NCBI GenBank assembly: GCA_030696285.1
Contig: JAUYSQ010000016.1
Location: 1-56,368 of the forward strand
Direction: 5' to 3'
Source of the DNA: Sulfuricurvum sp.
GTDB taxonomy: Bacteria; Campylobacterota; Campylobacteria; Campylobacterales; Sulfurimonadaceae
Length of the DNA stretch: 56,368 bases
The position numbers and the translations under genes were made by a program. Every line of letters starts with the position of its first letter. Positions within the stretch are counted from its first letter, which is position 1. A model generated the notes under the pieces. It was not told where the DNA came from. It ran no database searches and was given only the letters and a program-made list of their open reading frames with translations. Of this stretch, positions 27,521-37,141 are shown piece after piece.

Positions 27521-28174
27521 TTAACTTTTCACTACATGGAATTCTATTTTATCCAGTGATATCTCTTTCTTACTGACCATATCAAATACACCATCGATAT
27601 CTCTTTCTTGTACATTATTATATTGACCGATATACCCTTGTAAAACGGTAGTTTCTGTAAAATAATATTTTTTTCCAGCAATAGTCAAATAAGAAGAGGG
27701 GTGCTTCAAAGATATCTCATTTGGGACATGGACAGCAACAAATCCATGATCTTTTGTCGTCACCAATACGCACTTATATTTTTTTTGTAAGAGTAACGTC
27801 GCCAATAAAAATGATTTTTCATCACAATCCCCTCCATTTTGATTGATAACATCCGATGGATTTCGATTATCTCTACTCTCTTTGTAGGGGATTCTAAGAA
27901 CATATTGATAGGCACGATCTATTTCACAATATTCATCACCACTGCAACCTTTTATAAGCATATCTACAATAGGTTTCATTTCATTATGTTCATACACATC
28001 GTATTTAAAAAATCGATCATGAATTTTGACCATTCCACACCTTTTACAATACTCCGCATCTGTTTCTGGTGGTACATTCGCCTTGGCATATAGGGAAAAT
28101 GCAATCATCCCGGCTACTGTGTATAACCCTATACGATAGAGAAGCCGTTTATTGATCATTGCCATATTAAACAC
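27521..28174 (-). CDS. Secreted transglutaminase-like cysteine protease-fold protein
   Basis: 217 aa; signal segment; NQNGGDCDEKSFLLATLLL and KDHGFVAVHVP resemble Cys/His of transglutaminase-like family. Confidence 0.65.
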   Translation of the reverse strand: MFNMAMINKRLLYRIGLYTVAGMIAFSLYAKANVPPETDAEYCKRCGMVKIHDRFFKYDVYEHNEMKPIVDMLIKGCSGDEYCEIDRAYQYVLRIPYKESRDNRNPSDVINQNGGDCDEKSFLLATLLLQKKYKCVLVTTKDHGFVAVHVPNEISLKHPSSYLTIAGKKYYFTETTVLQGYIGQYNNVQERDIDGVFDMVSKKEISLDKIEFHVVKS

Positions 28175-28176
28175 CT

Positions 28177-28758
28177 CTAGTCAGTTTTCTTTTCAACATT
28201 TCTTCCCAGTGCATTGTAAAGTTTTTCGAGCCTCTCCCCTGTCCCCTCGATAGTAAATTCTGCCCCTTTTTCACCAAAATCTTTTGCAACAATCCGAATG
28301 TTCTGCTGTGTACATTCATATTCGACCATGGATACATACGAGTAATTACATTCAATTTTTTGGACAAAGAGCTTTTCATACGGATACAAAACTGCTTGTC
28401 CGTATACCGCATTCGCCGCCTCAGCGTATGCACGTACCAATCCGCCCGGCCCAAGCTTCGTTCCGCCGAAATAGCGTACCGTAATAATTGCAGCATTTAC
28501 GAGATCATGCCCCTGTAATACCGAAAGTGTCGGTTTGCCCGATGTCCCTTTGGGTTCGCCGTCATCACCCGCATATTCGACGATCTGATCAAACTCGTTG
28601 AAATATCGAAAAGCACTGACAAAATGAACTGCTTTGGGGTGTAAACTGCGCAGACGCTTCATCTCCTCTTCATACATGGATATTGGCATACAAAAAGCAA
28701 TAAATTTTGATCCCTTAATCTCTATAGAATCTGTAGATATTTTACTAACACTCACCAT
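28177..28758 (-). CDS. YigZ/IMPACT family protein
   Basis: 193 aa; IKGSKFIAFCMPI, YAGDDGEPKGTSGKPTLSVL, AAIITVRYFGGTKLGPGGLVRAYAEA. Confidence 0.93.
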   Translation of the reverse strand: MVSVSKISTDSIEIKGSKFIAFCMPISMYEEEMKRLRSLHPKAVHFVSAFRYFNEFDQIVEYAGDDGEPKGTSGKPTLSVLQGHDLVNAAIITVRYFGGTKLGPGGLVRAYAEAANAVYGQAVLYPYEKLFVQKIECNYSYVSMVEYECTQQNIRIVAKDFGEKGAEFTIEGTGERLEKLYNALGRNVEKKTD

Positions 28759-28943
28759 AACACACCCTTTTCTGATTCTATTTGTACTCTCAATAGGGTT
28801 AATATCCCCTAAAAATCAAGATTGATTAAATTTTCACCAATGCATCGCTAAAAGATGCGCTAAAATTTTTGAAATGAGACGTTGGAGCTGCTAATGAGAG
28901 CAGGTAATACCAAGGTACTCATTATTTTCGCTACAATTTCCAG

Positions 28944-29918
28944 ATGAAATTTTCCCCCCAACAATCACTGTTCCGATGGTACGAAACGAACGGTCGTCAT
29001 GATCTGCCATGGCGGATGACAAACGATCCTTATCCCATCTATATCAGCGAAGTCATGCTTCAGCAAACGCAAGTCAAAACGGTACTGGAACGATTCTATT
29101 TCCCCTTTTTAGAGAAATTTCCAACACTTAGTGCTTTAGCCGAAGCCGATGTAGATGATGTGCTGAAAATGTGGGAAGGGCTAGGATATTATACTCGTGC
29201 CCGTAACCTCCACGCTGCATCCCGCCTATGCAGCGGAGAACTCCCAAAGAGTGCATCAGAGTTGATGAAACTTCCTGGAATCGGACAAAGCACGGCCCAC
29301 GCCGTTGCCGCCTTTGCTTACCGAGAAGCACTCCCCATTATGGATGCCAATGTAAAGCGGATACTTCACCGCTATTTTGCATTTGAGGAACGTAATGATA
29401 AAAAGCTCTGGGAGTACGCCTATACCCTCTTTGATCCTGCTCATCCGTTTGAATACAATCAAGCAATGATGGATGTGGGCGCAACCATTTGTTATCCAAA
29501 AAAACCGCTTTGTGGACTTTGCCCGTTCGAGGATACATGCCAAGGAAAAAGCTCTCCCCTCACCTATCCTTCGCCCAAAATCAAAAAAATAAAACCGATT
29601 CGAGTCCGAAATATTATCGTGTATCAAAAAGAAAATACCTACGCACTCATCCAACGACAAACACGATTTTTATCGGGGTTATGGGGATTTTATGAAAGTG
29701 AAGAGTTACCCGATACACGACTAAAAGTCTTAGGAGAAGTTACTCAACACTACAGCCACTTCACCCTGCAGGCTGATGTTTTTTTGTGCGATGAGAGCTC
29801 TTTACCCGAAGGATATGAGTGGTTTAGCTTGGAAGAGATGACTACGTTATCCCTCAGCCGAGCAGATCATAAAGTTATAGCGCAAATCGCTCAGGATCAA
29901 AAAACGTCTCATCACTGA
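28944..29918 (+). CDS. mutY: A/G-specific adenine glycosylase
   Basis: 324 aa; DLPWRMTNDPYPIYISEVMLQQTQVKTV, LPGIGQSTAHAVAAFA, 4Fe-4S C..CPLCGLCPFEDTC-type motif. Confidence 0.95.
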   Translation: MKFSPQQSLFRWYETNGRHDLPWRMTNDPYPIYISEVMLQQTQVKTVLERFYFPFLEKFPTLSALAEADVDDVLKMWEGLGYYTRARNLHAASRLCSGELPKSASELMKLPGIGQSTAHAVAAFAYREALPIMDANVKRILHRYFAFEERNDKKLWEYAYTLFDPAHPFEYNQAMMDVGATICYPKKPLCGLCPFEDTCQGKSSPLTYPSPKIKKIKPIRVRNIIVYQKENTYALIQRQTRFLSGLWGFYESEELPDTRLKVLGEVTQHYSHFTLQADVFLCDESSLPEGYEWFSLEEMTTLSLSRADHKVIAQIAQDQKTSHH

Positions 29919-30633
29919 TATGACCGAATGCCGAGTTAATCGAGACAAAAAGGTCAGGGTATTTTTCTTCCATCTCTCCTAACATCACTTTCATAGAAGC
30001 ACGGGCATGAGGCATTTTAACATCAAACCGCATCGACGGACACGCTTCGTCTCCAATGGTCGGCATTTCGTTCTCAATGGCACATGCAGCAAGCTGACGT
30101 TCGCGTAGCTGAATCAATGGACGGATAACGATGAGACCGTTTCCTGCTTTGTATTTCGGTGCAAGGGCACGCAAATGGCCGTTATAGATCATATTCATAA
30201 AAAAGCTCTCTGCCGCATCGTCGAGATGATGTCCAAGGGCTACCTTATTACATCCGTTTTCAAGTGCTGCACTGTAAAGTGCTCCTCGTCGCATACGGGA
30301 AAAAAAACTGCAAAATGACGAATTTTGACGAATTTTTTCTCCCGCAATTTCGTAGGTATTGGTCTCATGGATTTTATGCGGTATCCCATAGGCTGCACAG
30401 TGCGCGACTAACGCAGATAAATCTTCCCCCATCCCATACGTTACCGTCACGGCAATAAGCTCAAATTTAAACGGAGCACGACGTTGTTGTTCCATCAGAG
30501 CATGGATCATTGTAAGCGAATCTTTGCCGCCGCTCAGACCCACGAGGATTTTATCCCCCTCTTCAATCAGATTGAACGCAGCGTTCGTCTGCCCGATTTT
30601 ACGCATAATTTTTTTACTAAGATTAATGGCCAA
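29875..30633 (-). CDS. ttcA: tRNA 2-thiocytidine biosynthesis protein
   Basis: 252 aa; ILVGLSGGKDSLTM PP-loop, CSFFSRMRRGALY, ALGHHLDDAAESFFMN. Confidence 0.9.
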   Translation of the reverse strand: MAINLSKKIMRKIGQTNAAFNLIEEGDKILVGLSGGKDSLTMIHALMEQQRRAPFKFELIAVTVTYGMGEDLSALVAHCAAYGIPHKIHETNTYEIAGEKIRQNSSFCSFFSRMRRGALYSAALENGCNKVALGHHLDDAAESFFMNMIYNGHLRALAPKYKAGNGLIVIRPLIQLRERQLAACAIENEMPTIGDEACPSMRFDVKMPHARASMKVMLGEMEEKYPDLFVSINSAFGHISDETFFDPERFAL

Positions 30634-31315
30634 TGCGTTTTACCATCTCTAAAATAAAGGTAGCACTGACCGCTGCCGAACTTTTCAAGAACGCATCAAA
30701 ATCTTCGCTCGCTCCCCCATCAGCTGTATCGCTGATAGCCCGTAAGACGAAAAACGGAACATCGAAATTCTGACATACACACGCCACACTTGCACCCTCC
30801 ATCTCTAGGGCATCGGCATTAAATGTTTGTTGTATCCACGACTTTCGCTCACTGCTGGCAACGAATTGATCCCCTGTAGCAATAATCCCCTCATACAACT
30901 CAATACCCATGTCGACGGCAACTTCAGAGGCAAGTGATCTAAGCGCCGGATCCGATTCAATCATCAATGTCCCCTCAGGGATAAACCCATACGGATGACC
31001 AAAGGCAACGATATCGACATCGTGCTGACATAATGTACTTGCCATTATCAAATCACCAATGTTCAATTCTTTGGAAATTCCCCCTGCTACTCCGCTAAAA
31101 AGAAGAGCTTGAGCACCGAAACGCTCACACATGACCGATGCTGTGATGGCTGAAAAGACTTTACCGATTTTTGAATAGGCGATAATCAGTTCATGACCTG
31201 CATATGAGCACGTATAAAAAATATTTCCGGCATGCTCAATGGCAGTATACGTACCGACACTTTCTAAAATTGGGTCAATCTCTTCTCGCATAGCACCCAT
31301 GATGGCTATTTTCAT
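30623..31315 (-). CDS. mtn: MTA/SAH (aminodeoxyfutalosine) nucleosidase
   Basis: 230 aa; IGAMREEIDP-like start, LLFSGVAGGI, ALEMEGASVACVCQ, RAISDTADGG. Confidence 0.93.
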   Translation of the reverse strand: MKIAIMGAMREEIDPILESVGTYTAIEHAGNIFYTCSYAGHELIIAYSKIGKVFSAITASVMCERFGAQALLFSGVAGGISKELNIGDLIMASTLCQHDVDIVAFGHPYGFIPEGTLMIESDPALRSLASEVAVDMGIELYEGIIATGDQFVASSERKSWIQQTFNADALEMEGASVACVCQNFDVPFFVLRAISDTADGGASEDFDAFLKSSAAVSATFILEMVKRIGH

Positions 31316-31340
31316 GCTAACTCCTTTTATCTCTCTATAA

Positions 31341-32099
31341 TTACGAATGTTTAGCGATATAACGCTCTAATTTTTGAAGTTTATGATTCAATGAGACACT
31401 TTTTGACTCTTCATCCAAAAGGGAAAGGGTATATTCAACCGATCCGGCAGGGGTAATGACACGGCTTCCACCCCAAAATCCAAGCCCATCTTCAAATCCA
31501 ACGCGATTAACAAAAATTACATACGCTTTGGTTAATAAAGCCAATGATTTTAACAAGGCATCCCATTGGGCTTCAATCAACAATCCTTCACCGCTAAAAT
31601 CGCGTGCAGGTGAAGCGGCTAGTACGTAAATGACATCCGTATCCAATGACGCAAGAGCAGCAAACGTTTGAGCTCTCCACACATCTTCACACACCACCAT
31701 TGCTACGTTTCCATGCGCCGTTTTAAAGCTCTGAATTTTATCGCCGGAGGCAAAATAGCGCCCTTCTTCGAACATTCCATAGGTCGGAAGATGATTCTTA
31801 TGGTGGATATGAAGCAGTTTTCCTTGACTAAAATACAACGCACTGTTGTACACTTTGCCGTCCTCCCAAATCGCAGCACCGATAGCTATATCGCATTTGA
31901 TACTCGCACTTGCAAGCTCATCAAGCTCATCGAGATTCCACGCATCTTCAAAAAGCTTGTCTTGGAGCATATAACCGCTAAGGGCAAGCTCGGGAAACAC
32001 AACGACATCTGCTTCGCAAGAAGCGTCAATGAGCGCCAACGCATCTCCCATATTGGAACGATTCAGTTTGGGCGCACTTTGGATGAGGGCAATTTTCAT
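31341..32099 (-). CDS. Nitrilase/carbon-nitrogen hydrolase
   Basis: 252 aa; VVFPELALSGY, HHKNHLPTYGMFEEGRYF, VAMVVCEDVWR. Confidence 0.9.
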   Translation of the reverse strand: MKIALIQSAPKLNRSNMGDALALIDASCEADVVVFPELALSGYMLQDKLFEDAWNLDELDELASASIKCDIAIGAAIWEDGKVYNSALYFSQGKLLHIHHKNHLPTYGMFEEGRYFASGDKIQSFKTAHGNVAMVVCEDVWRAQTFAALASLDTDVIYVLAASPARDFSGEGLLIEAQWDALLKSLALLTKAYVIFVNRVGFEDGLGFWGGSRVITPAGSVEYTLSLLDEESKSVSLNHKLQKLERYIAKHS

Positions 32100-33034
32100 G
32101 AGAGTGCTTCACATACCTTTTGAAGCGTTTCCATATCGGAAATGCCGTACGTTTCATTATTGGGAGCATTACGCTTGTTAAGCCCTTTGAGAACGGCACC
32201 GTTACCAAACTCGATCATCACATCGATATCGCCTGCAATCGCTTCAATCGACTGTTTGTATCGTACCGGTTTCACCAGCTGATCTTTGAGCAATGCCACC
32301 GCTTCCGATTTGGTCGCATATTTTTGCATCGACACATTTGAAACGACGGGGGCACTGAACGTATCACTCACCATTTTCTCCATCTCAAGGGCCAAAGGAT
32401 CTTGCGCGGATGCAAGAAGCGGACAGTGGCTTGCAATCGACATATTCAGCAATAAGGCTCGTTTGGCACCTGCTTCTTTAAAGACGGCTTCCATGGATTG
32501 CAAATCGGCTTTTAACCCTGCGACAACCAATTGACCGTTTTGGTTAAAATTGGCCGGCCAGACTTGTTTTCCCTCATCATTTGCTTTGGCACAAATTTCT
32601 TCGACTACGGCATCATCCAGACCTAAAATTGCCATCATACCGGCTTCAATCTCTTCGCATGCACTTTGCATCAATGCCCCGCGCTTATGAACCAATTCAA
32701 CGGCATCCACATAATCAATCGCCCCGCTCGCACAAAGAGCACTAAACTCACCCAGCGAATGGCCCAAAAATAGAACCGCTTTTGTCGGATGTACTTCTTG
32801 AAATAGCTTGTATGCGATCATTGAGACAAGTAAAATAGCGGGTTGAGTATACGCTGTTTCGTTGATTTGCTCATTGGTTTCAAATAACAATTTTGTAAAA
32901 TCGACACTGATCCGCTCACCCGCTTTTTCAAACATTTCACGGGCCAATGGGCTATTTTCATAAAAAGATTTTCCCATACCGATACTTTGAGACCCTTGAC
33001 CAGGGAAAATCATCGCTATTTTTTGTCCATTCAT
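32096..33034 (-). CDS. fabD: Malonyl CoA-acyl carrier protein transacylase
   Basis: 312 aa; IFPGQGSQSIGMGKSF, LFLGHSLGEFSALCASGAI. Confidence 0.95.
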   Translation of the reverse strand: MNGQKIAMIFPGQGSQSIGMGKSFYENSPLAREMFEKAGERISVDFTKLLFETNEQINETAYTQPAILLVSMIAYKLFQEVHPTKAVLFLGHSLGEFSALCASGAIDYVDAVELVHKRGALMQSACEEIEAGMMAILGLDDAVVEEICAKANDEGKQVWPANFNQNGQLVVAGLKADLQSMEAVFKEAGAKRALLLNMSIASHCPLLASAQDPLALEMEKMVSDTFSAPVVSNVSMQKYATKSEAVALLKDQLVKPVRYKQSIEAIAGDIDVMIEFGNGAVLKGLNKRNAPNNETYGISDMETLQKVCEALS

Positions 33035-33843
33035 TCTGCATCCTTCATTTCAAGTTGATAGTGCGCATGTTCTGCAATTTTTTTACGTAATGTATTACGA
33101 TTTAATCCCAATTTATCCGAAAGCTGCAGTTGTGATTTAAACCGCTTGATTCCTGCTCGTATCAACGGAACTTCATAAAGATGCAAAAATGCTCTGTAAT
33201 CGTTGTTACTACCCAGTCTTTGTATCAGGAATTGCTCCATAATGTCCATCAAATTATTTTCATCGACGCTGTGCAGCAAACACTGTAAATAGACTTGGCG
33301 ACGCAAAGAAAGGGCATTTTCACTTACATCAGGAACAAAGTCATTCCTATTGAAAAGCTCCGATTTACCAAACGTTTCCTGAGCTTCTTGAACAAAAGTA
33401 TCCGTCAATAAGTCAATATCTTCAGGACGTTCACGCAAGGAAGGAATCAAAAGGCGAATTGAGAAGATATTCTCTAGCTGTTCCCCCGTAAAACGAAATC
33501 CACCTGTCGCAATAATGCGTGTTTTCGTCTTACTTACCGTTTCTTCAAGTCGTTTAAGATTGGCAATACCATCAAGCCTGTGAACTATAATCTCTCTATG
33601 GGTTTCCAGTGCACTTAAAAGCTCATCAAAATTATGGCCATCAATAACAGGAGCAGAGGGTAAAATATAGCGCGCAAGTGTGAGTTTTCCCGTCCCACGT
33701 TCGCCCATAATCATGGCATTAACGGAAAGACCCTTTAACAGATTGGCAGTCTTAAACGCCTCAAGCGAGGCGCTTGAAGCGGTTAAAAAATTAGTGACAT
33801 CCACAGCCGTGGTTACCACCACTTCCACAACATCCGCTATCAT
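33031..33843 (-). CDS. Fis-family regulator with degenerate NtrC-like AAA+ domain (start uncertain)
   Basis: 270 aa; GERGTGKLTLARYIL Walker A, RLLIPSLRERPEDIDLL, C-terminal LSDKLGLNRNTLRKKIAEH; no GAFTGA seen. Confidence 0.8.
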   Translation of the reverse strand: MIADVVEVVVTTAVDVTNFLTASSASLEAFKTANLLKGLSVNAMIMGERGTGKLTLARYILPSAPVIDGHNFDELLSALETHREIIVHRLDGIANLKRLEETVSKTKTRIIATGGFRFTGEQLENIFSIRLLIPSLRERPEDIDLLTDTFVQEAQETFGKSELFNRNDFVPDVSENALSLRRQVYLQCLLHSVDENNLMDIMEQFLIQRLGSNNDYRAFLHLYEVPLIRAGIKRFKSQLQLSDKLGLNRNTLRKKIAEHAHYQLEMKDAE

Positions 33844-34312
33844 CGACAGCGTTTTCAGCAGGAATACCTGTCATGGCTTCTTCAGCAGATGCATCACGAA
33901 CACTATTGACAGTGACGGTAAACATCAAATCTTTGCCAGCTAAAGGATGATTAAAGTCAATAATAACGTTATCGTCTTTAACCTCTTTAACGGTTACTTG
34001 AACCGTACCGCCATCTTCGCCTTGACCGTACAATGTCATACCAGGATTTAAATCGATACCTGCAAATTGCTCACGTGGAAGCTCTTGCTGTGCATCTTCA
34101 TTATAATCGCCATACGCATCAGCTGCCTTCACCATGACATCACCTTTTTCACCCATGTTCATATGCGCAATCCCGCTTTCTAAACCAGGGATGATCTGCC
34201 CTTTTCCAAACATGAATACCAGTGGTTGACCACCGATATTACTGTCTACGATGCTTGCGCCATCACGTACTTCATATTCGATCGAAACGATCTGATTTGC
34301 TTCAATTGCCAT
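33791..34312 (-). CDS. slyD: FKBP-type peptidyl-prolyl isomerase, SlyD-like
   Basis: Start placed at MAIEANQIVSIEYEV; PLVFMFGKGQIIPGLE, DFNHPLAGKDL, metal-binding tail CCGSGGNHGCGCH. Confidence 0.93.
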   Translation of the reverse strand: MAIEANQIVSIEYEVRDGASIVDSNIGGQPLVFMFGKGQIIPGLESGIAHMNMGEKGDVMVKAADAYGDYNEDAQQELPREQFAGIDLNPGMTLYGQGEDGGTVQVTVKEVKDDNVIIDFNHPLAGKDLMFTVTVNSVRDASAEEAMTGIPAENAVDDSGCCGSGGNHGCGCH

Positions 34313-34412
34313 TGATTTTGCCTTACAAATTTTAAGATAATGCGATTTTAGCACATTTAGCTATAGATAGGCTGAAAACACTCATATACCTATTAGACAT
34401 CAAAAAGGAATT

Positions 34413-35288
34413 CTATTTTAACTTTGACAATCTCTCTTTAGCCTCTTCAGCTGCTCCGGAACCCGCAAATTTTGAGATGGTCGCTCCGTAAAATGCTTTA
34501 GCATTCGCAGTGTCACCATTTTTTTCCATCGAAATACCCGTATGCAACAATAATGTTGGCATATACGAAGCTTTCTCATTGACTGAAGCACTTTGCTTGT
34601 AATACGGTACTGCTTCTTTGTATTTTTTACGTTCAAAGAATGTTTCGGCTATCCAAAAATTGGCTTCGGAAACTTTATATTTCTTTTGAGCCATCATCTC
34701 AAAATGAGTTTGGGCCTCATCGTATTTTTTTTGCTCAAAAAGTTTTTTTGCCTCTTTTTCAAGAGTTGCATTATCCATTTTTTTTGAGGTTGAAACGGCA
34801 GCAACAGGAAGAGCTAGTTTGAGTTGTTTAATTAAGGCGCTGAATTCTTCTTTAGTAACATACGAAGCATTGATGCTATCAACCGTTCGTGAGAGTTCCT
34901 CAACTAATGATTTAAGCTGAGTGATATTTTCACTGTTAGCATCGCTTTGCTTGCTTAAAGAGTCCATAACCCCTGAACGATTTTGATCTGATTCTACCGA
35001 CTCTTTTATTTTTTGGAGGGCTATTTTTTGATCATTTAGTGATTGTCCAAGTCCCTCGATAATCGCTTGCATCCCATCTAACCGTTCACTTACAGACTCA
35101 ACTTTGGCATTTTGTAAATTATTTTTATGCGCAATACCTTGAATCTCTTTTTTATTTTCTAAAATCAATTTTTCTTCGTTAGTAAGACCATAGGGATTAG
35201 GATTATTAAGATCTCCTGCACCAAAAACCGATGGTTCCGATGCAAGGAGAAAGGAGGTAAAGAGGGTAAAAACGATTAATAAACGCAT
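34413..35288 (-). CDS. ybgF: Tol-Pal system protein YbgF/CpoB-like
   Basis: 291 aa; signal peptide, coiled coil, C-terminal TPRs; downstream of pal. Confidence 0.85.
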   Translation of the reverse strand: MRLLIVFTLFTSFLLASEPSVFGAGDLNNPNPYGLTNEEKLILENKKEIQGIAHKNNLQNAKVESVSERLDGMQAIIEGLGQSLNDQKIALQKIKESVESDQNRSGVMDSLSKQSDANSENITQLKSLVEELSRTVDSINASYVTKEEFSALIKQLKLALPVAAVSTSKKMDNATLEKEAKKLFEQKKYDEAQTHFEMMAQKKYKVSEANFWIAETFFERKKYKEAVPYYKQSASVNEKASYMPTLLLHTGISMEKNGDTANAKAFYGATISKFAGSGAAEEAKERLSKLK

Positions 35289-35855
35289 TTACGGAAGTTT
35301 AAAGTCAACACGACGATTTTTTGCCCAGCACTCTGGAGTTTTTTCTAAACAAACAGGATTACCCTCACCAAAACTGACCATAGCAATAGAATCTGCACTG
35401 ATTCCATCATTGACCAATGCTGTTTTTACTGCATTCGCACGTTTAAGCCCCAATGCAAAATTGTATTCATCGCTGCCAAATTCGTCACAATTACCTTCAA
35501 GCTTAAATGTTTTACCCTTAAGCAATCCGCTATTCACATTTATTGCTGCTTGCATATCTTCACGAATGTCAAATTTATCATAATCAAATAAAACACTTGT
35601 TATTGCTTGTCCATTAGCACCTGTAGCACTATTGTTGCCACCAGCTACACTCGTATCTGCAGAACTCGCATTGGTAATCGGAGAAATAACCGCTGCATTA
35701 TCACTTAAACCCGTTTGTGAACCATTTGTTACTCCAGCAGTCTTAGATGTATTTCCAGCTGCATTCTCCGTAGCATCAATCGCAGGTTCCTTCGTTGAAC
35801 ATCCGCTAAACACCAAAAGTGCGAGTACTGCACTCATATACGCTATCCGTTTCAT
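35289..35855 (-). CDS. pal: Peptidoglycan-associated lipoprotein
   Basis: 188 aa; lipobox VFSGCS, LEGNCDEFGSDEYNFALGLKRANAVK. Confidence 0.93.
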   Translation of the reverse strand: MKRIAYMSAVLALLVFSGCSTKEPAIDATENAAGNTSKTAGVTNGSQTGLSDNAAVISPITNASSADTSVAGGNNSATGANGQAITSVLFDYDKFDIREDMQAAINVNSGLLKGKTFKLEGNCDEFGSDEYNFALGLKRANAVKTALVNDGISADSIAMVSFGEGNPVCLEKTPECWAKNRRVDFKLP

Positions 35856-35906
35856 TAAAAAACTCCTCTTTATTTCATAAGCTTAAGTATACCAAAAAAA
35901 AGTTAA

Positions 35907-37139
35907 TCACCAATCAATGGATTGAATTCGTCCGATATGCAGCGGAAACGCGAAACTCTTATTCAAACCAAGTCGGATGATCCCCAGTGAACTGCGTGGA
36001 CCTTCTTGTTTAATATGCAAAATCGCTTCACCATCGTATGAAAATCGTGGATAGTCGTTCTCTCCACTGCTGGTCAACCGTCGAACTCCATTACTATTCA
36101 GAGAAATCAAATGAAGATCAAAACCTTTTCCATCACGTGTTTTATAAACCAATAAATTGCGATACGTGCTGCAGGATGAGTTGTTTTTCCCCTCAAAAAC
36201 TAGCTGATTAATGGCACTGCTGTCTATTTTTTTGGAAAAAATATTTGGATTTCCGAGACGATTAGAGACGAAGGCAATGGTATCATTTCCCATAAATTGC
36301 CCATTGACATCAATACCGGAATAATCGGTAACCCTTTTTTTCTCTTTCGTTACAGTATCAAACCAATAAATATCAGGTTGTCCATTAGGGGCCAGTGTCA
36401 GTAATAGTTTTGTCCCGTCTTCACTCACATCCGAACATACTGCCATCCCATCCGATGAAACTATAGCTTTTTTATCTCCCGATGCCAAATTGGCTTTGTA
36501 AATGGTAGGTCGAAAGTCGCTGAGAGAGGTATAATAAAAGTCCGTTTGCTCACGATTCGCCCATTTCGCAAAACCGTACATTCCTCCGCTTAAAATCACT
36601 TTTTGATACGAGAGGGTATAGTCAGCCGCAATAATATCGGAACGTTTAGCTCCCGTGAGACGAACCAGTAACACTTTGCGTTTCATCCATTCCAATGGGG
36701 CACCGCCCATTTTTGCATTAATGTCATACGCAATAGAGTGCGCCAAAAATACAACCATTTCACTTTGTTTTAAATAATACGTTTTCGTAAAAAGGACCAA
36801 TGTATTTTGAACTAATTTAATATCGGCTTTAAACCCGTCCTTTCCATCCGAGACCAAACGATAACGAAGAACGTAAGCCGCATCTTTATGCTCCAAAGAA
36901 GGTTGCGTACTCTCATAATTTTGAGCTGCATAGCTCTCATCCACGTCAAATAACGATACCACTTTCATATCGGCACTCAACATTTTGTGAAACTTTTGTG
37001 TTGCTTCTATTTTTGTTTCACTGCCGTCTTCGATCACAAATTTAGAAAGTCCCCCTACGTTTTTTGTAACTTCAAGGGTCGCATCGGCACCCCAAAGCGA
37101 TATACTCCCTAAAAACAAAAAAATCCAAACCATCCTCAT
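35907..37139 (-). CDS. tolB: Tol-Pal translocation protein TolB
   Basis: 410 aa; beta-propeller pattern, IFSKKIDSSAINQLV, DYPRFSYDGEAILHI; between tolA and pal. Confidence 0.9.
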   Translation of the reverse strand: MRMVWIFLFLGSISLWGADATLEVTKNVGGLSKFVIEDGSETKIEATQKFHKMLSADMKVVSLFDVDESYAAQNYESTQPSLEHKDAAYVLRYRLVSDGKDGFKADIKLVQNTLVLFTKTYYLKQSEMVVFLAHSIAYDINAKMGGAPLEWMKRKVLLVRLTGAKRSDIIAADYTLSYQKVILSGGMYGFAKWANREQTDFYYTSLSDFRPTIYKANLASGDKKAIVSSDGMAVCSDVSEDGTKLLLTLAPNGQPDIYWFDTVTKEKKRVTDYSGIDVNGQFMGNDTIAFVSNRLGNPNIFSKKIDSSAINQLVFEGKNNSSCSTYRNLLVYKTRDGKGFDLHLISLNSNGVRRLTSSGENDYPRFSYDGEAILHIKQEGPRSSLGIIRLGLNKSFAFPLHIGRIQSIDW

Positions 37140-37141
37140 TC

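Noticed and set aside
29256-29660. 134-aa minus-strand ORF antisense to mutY
   Set aside because: mutY has complete helix-hairpin-helix and Fe-S motifs; antisense ORF has no recognisable domain.
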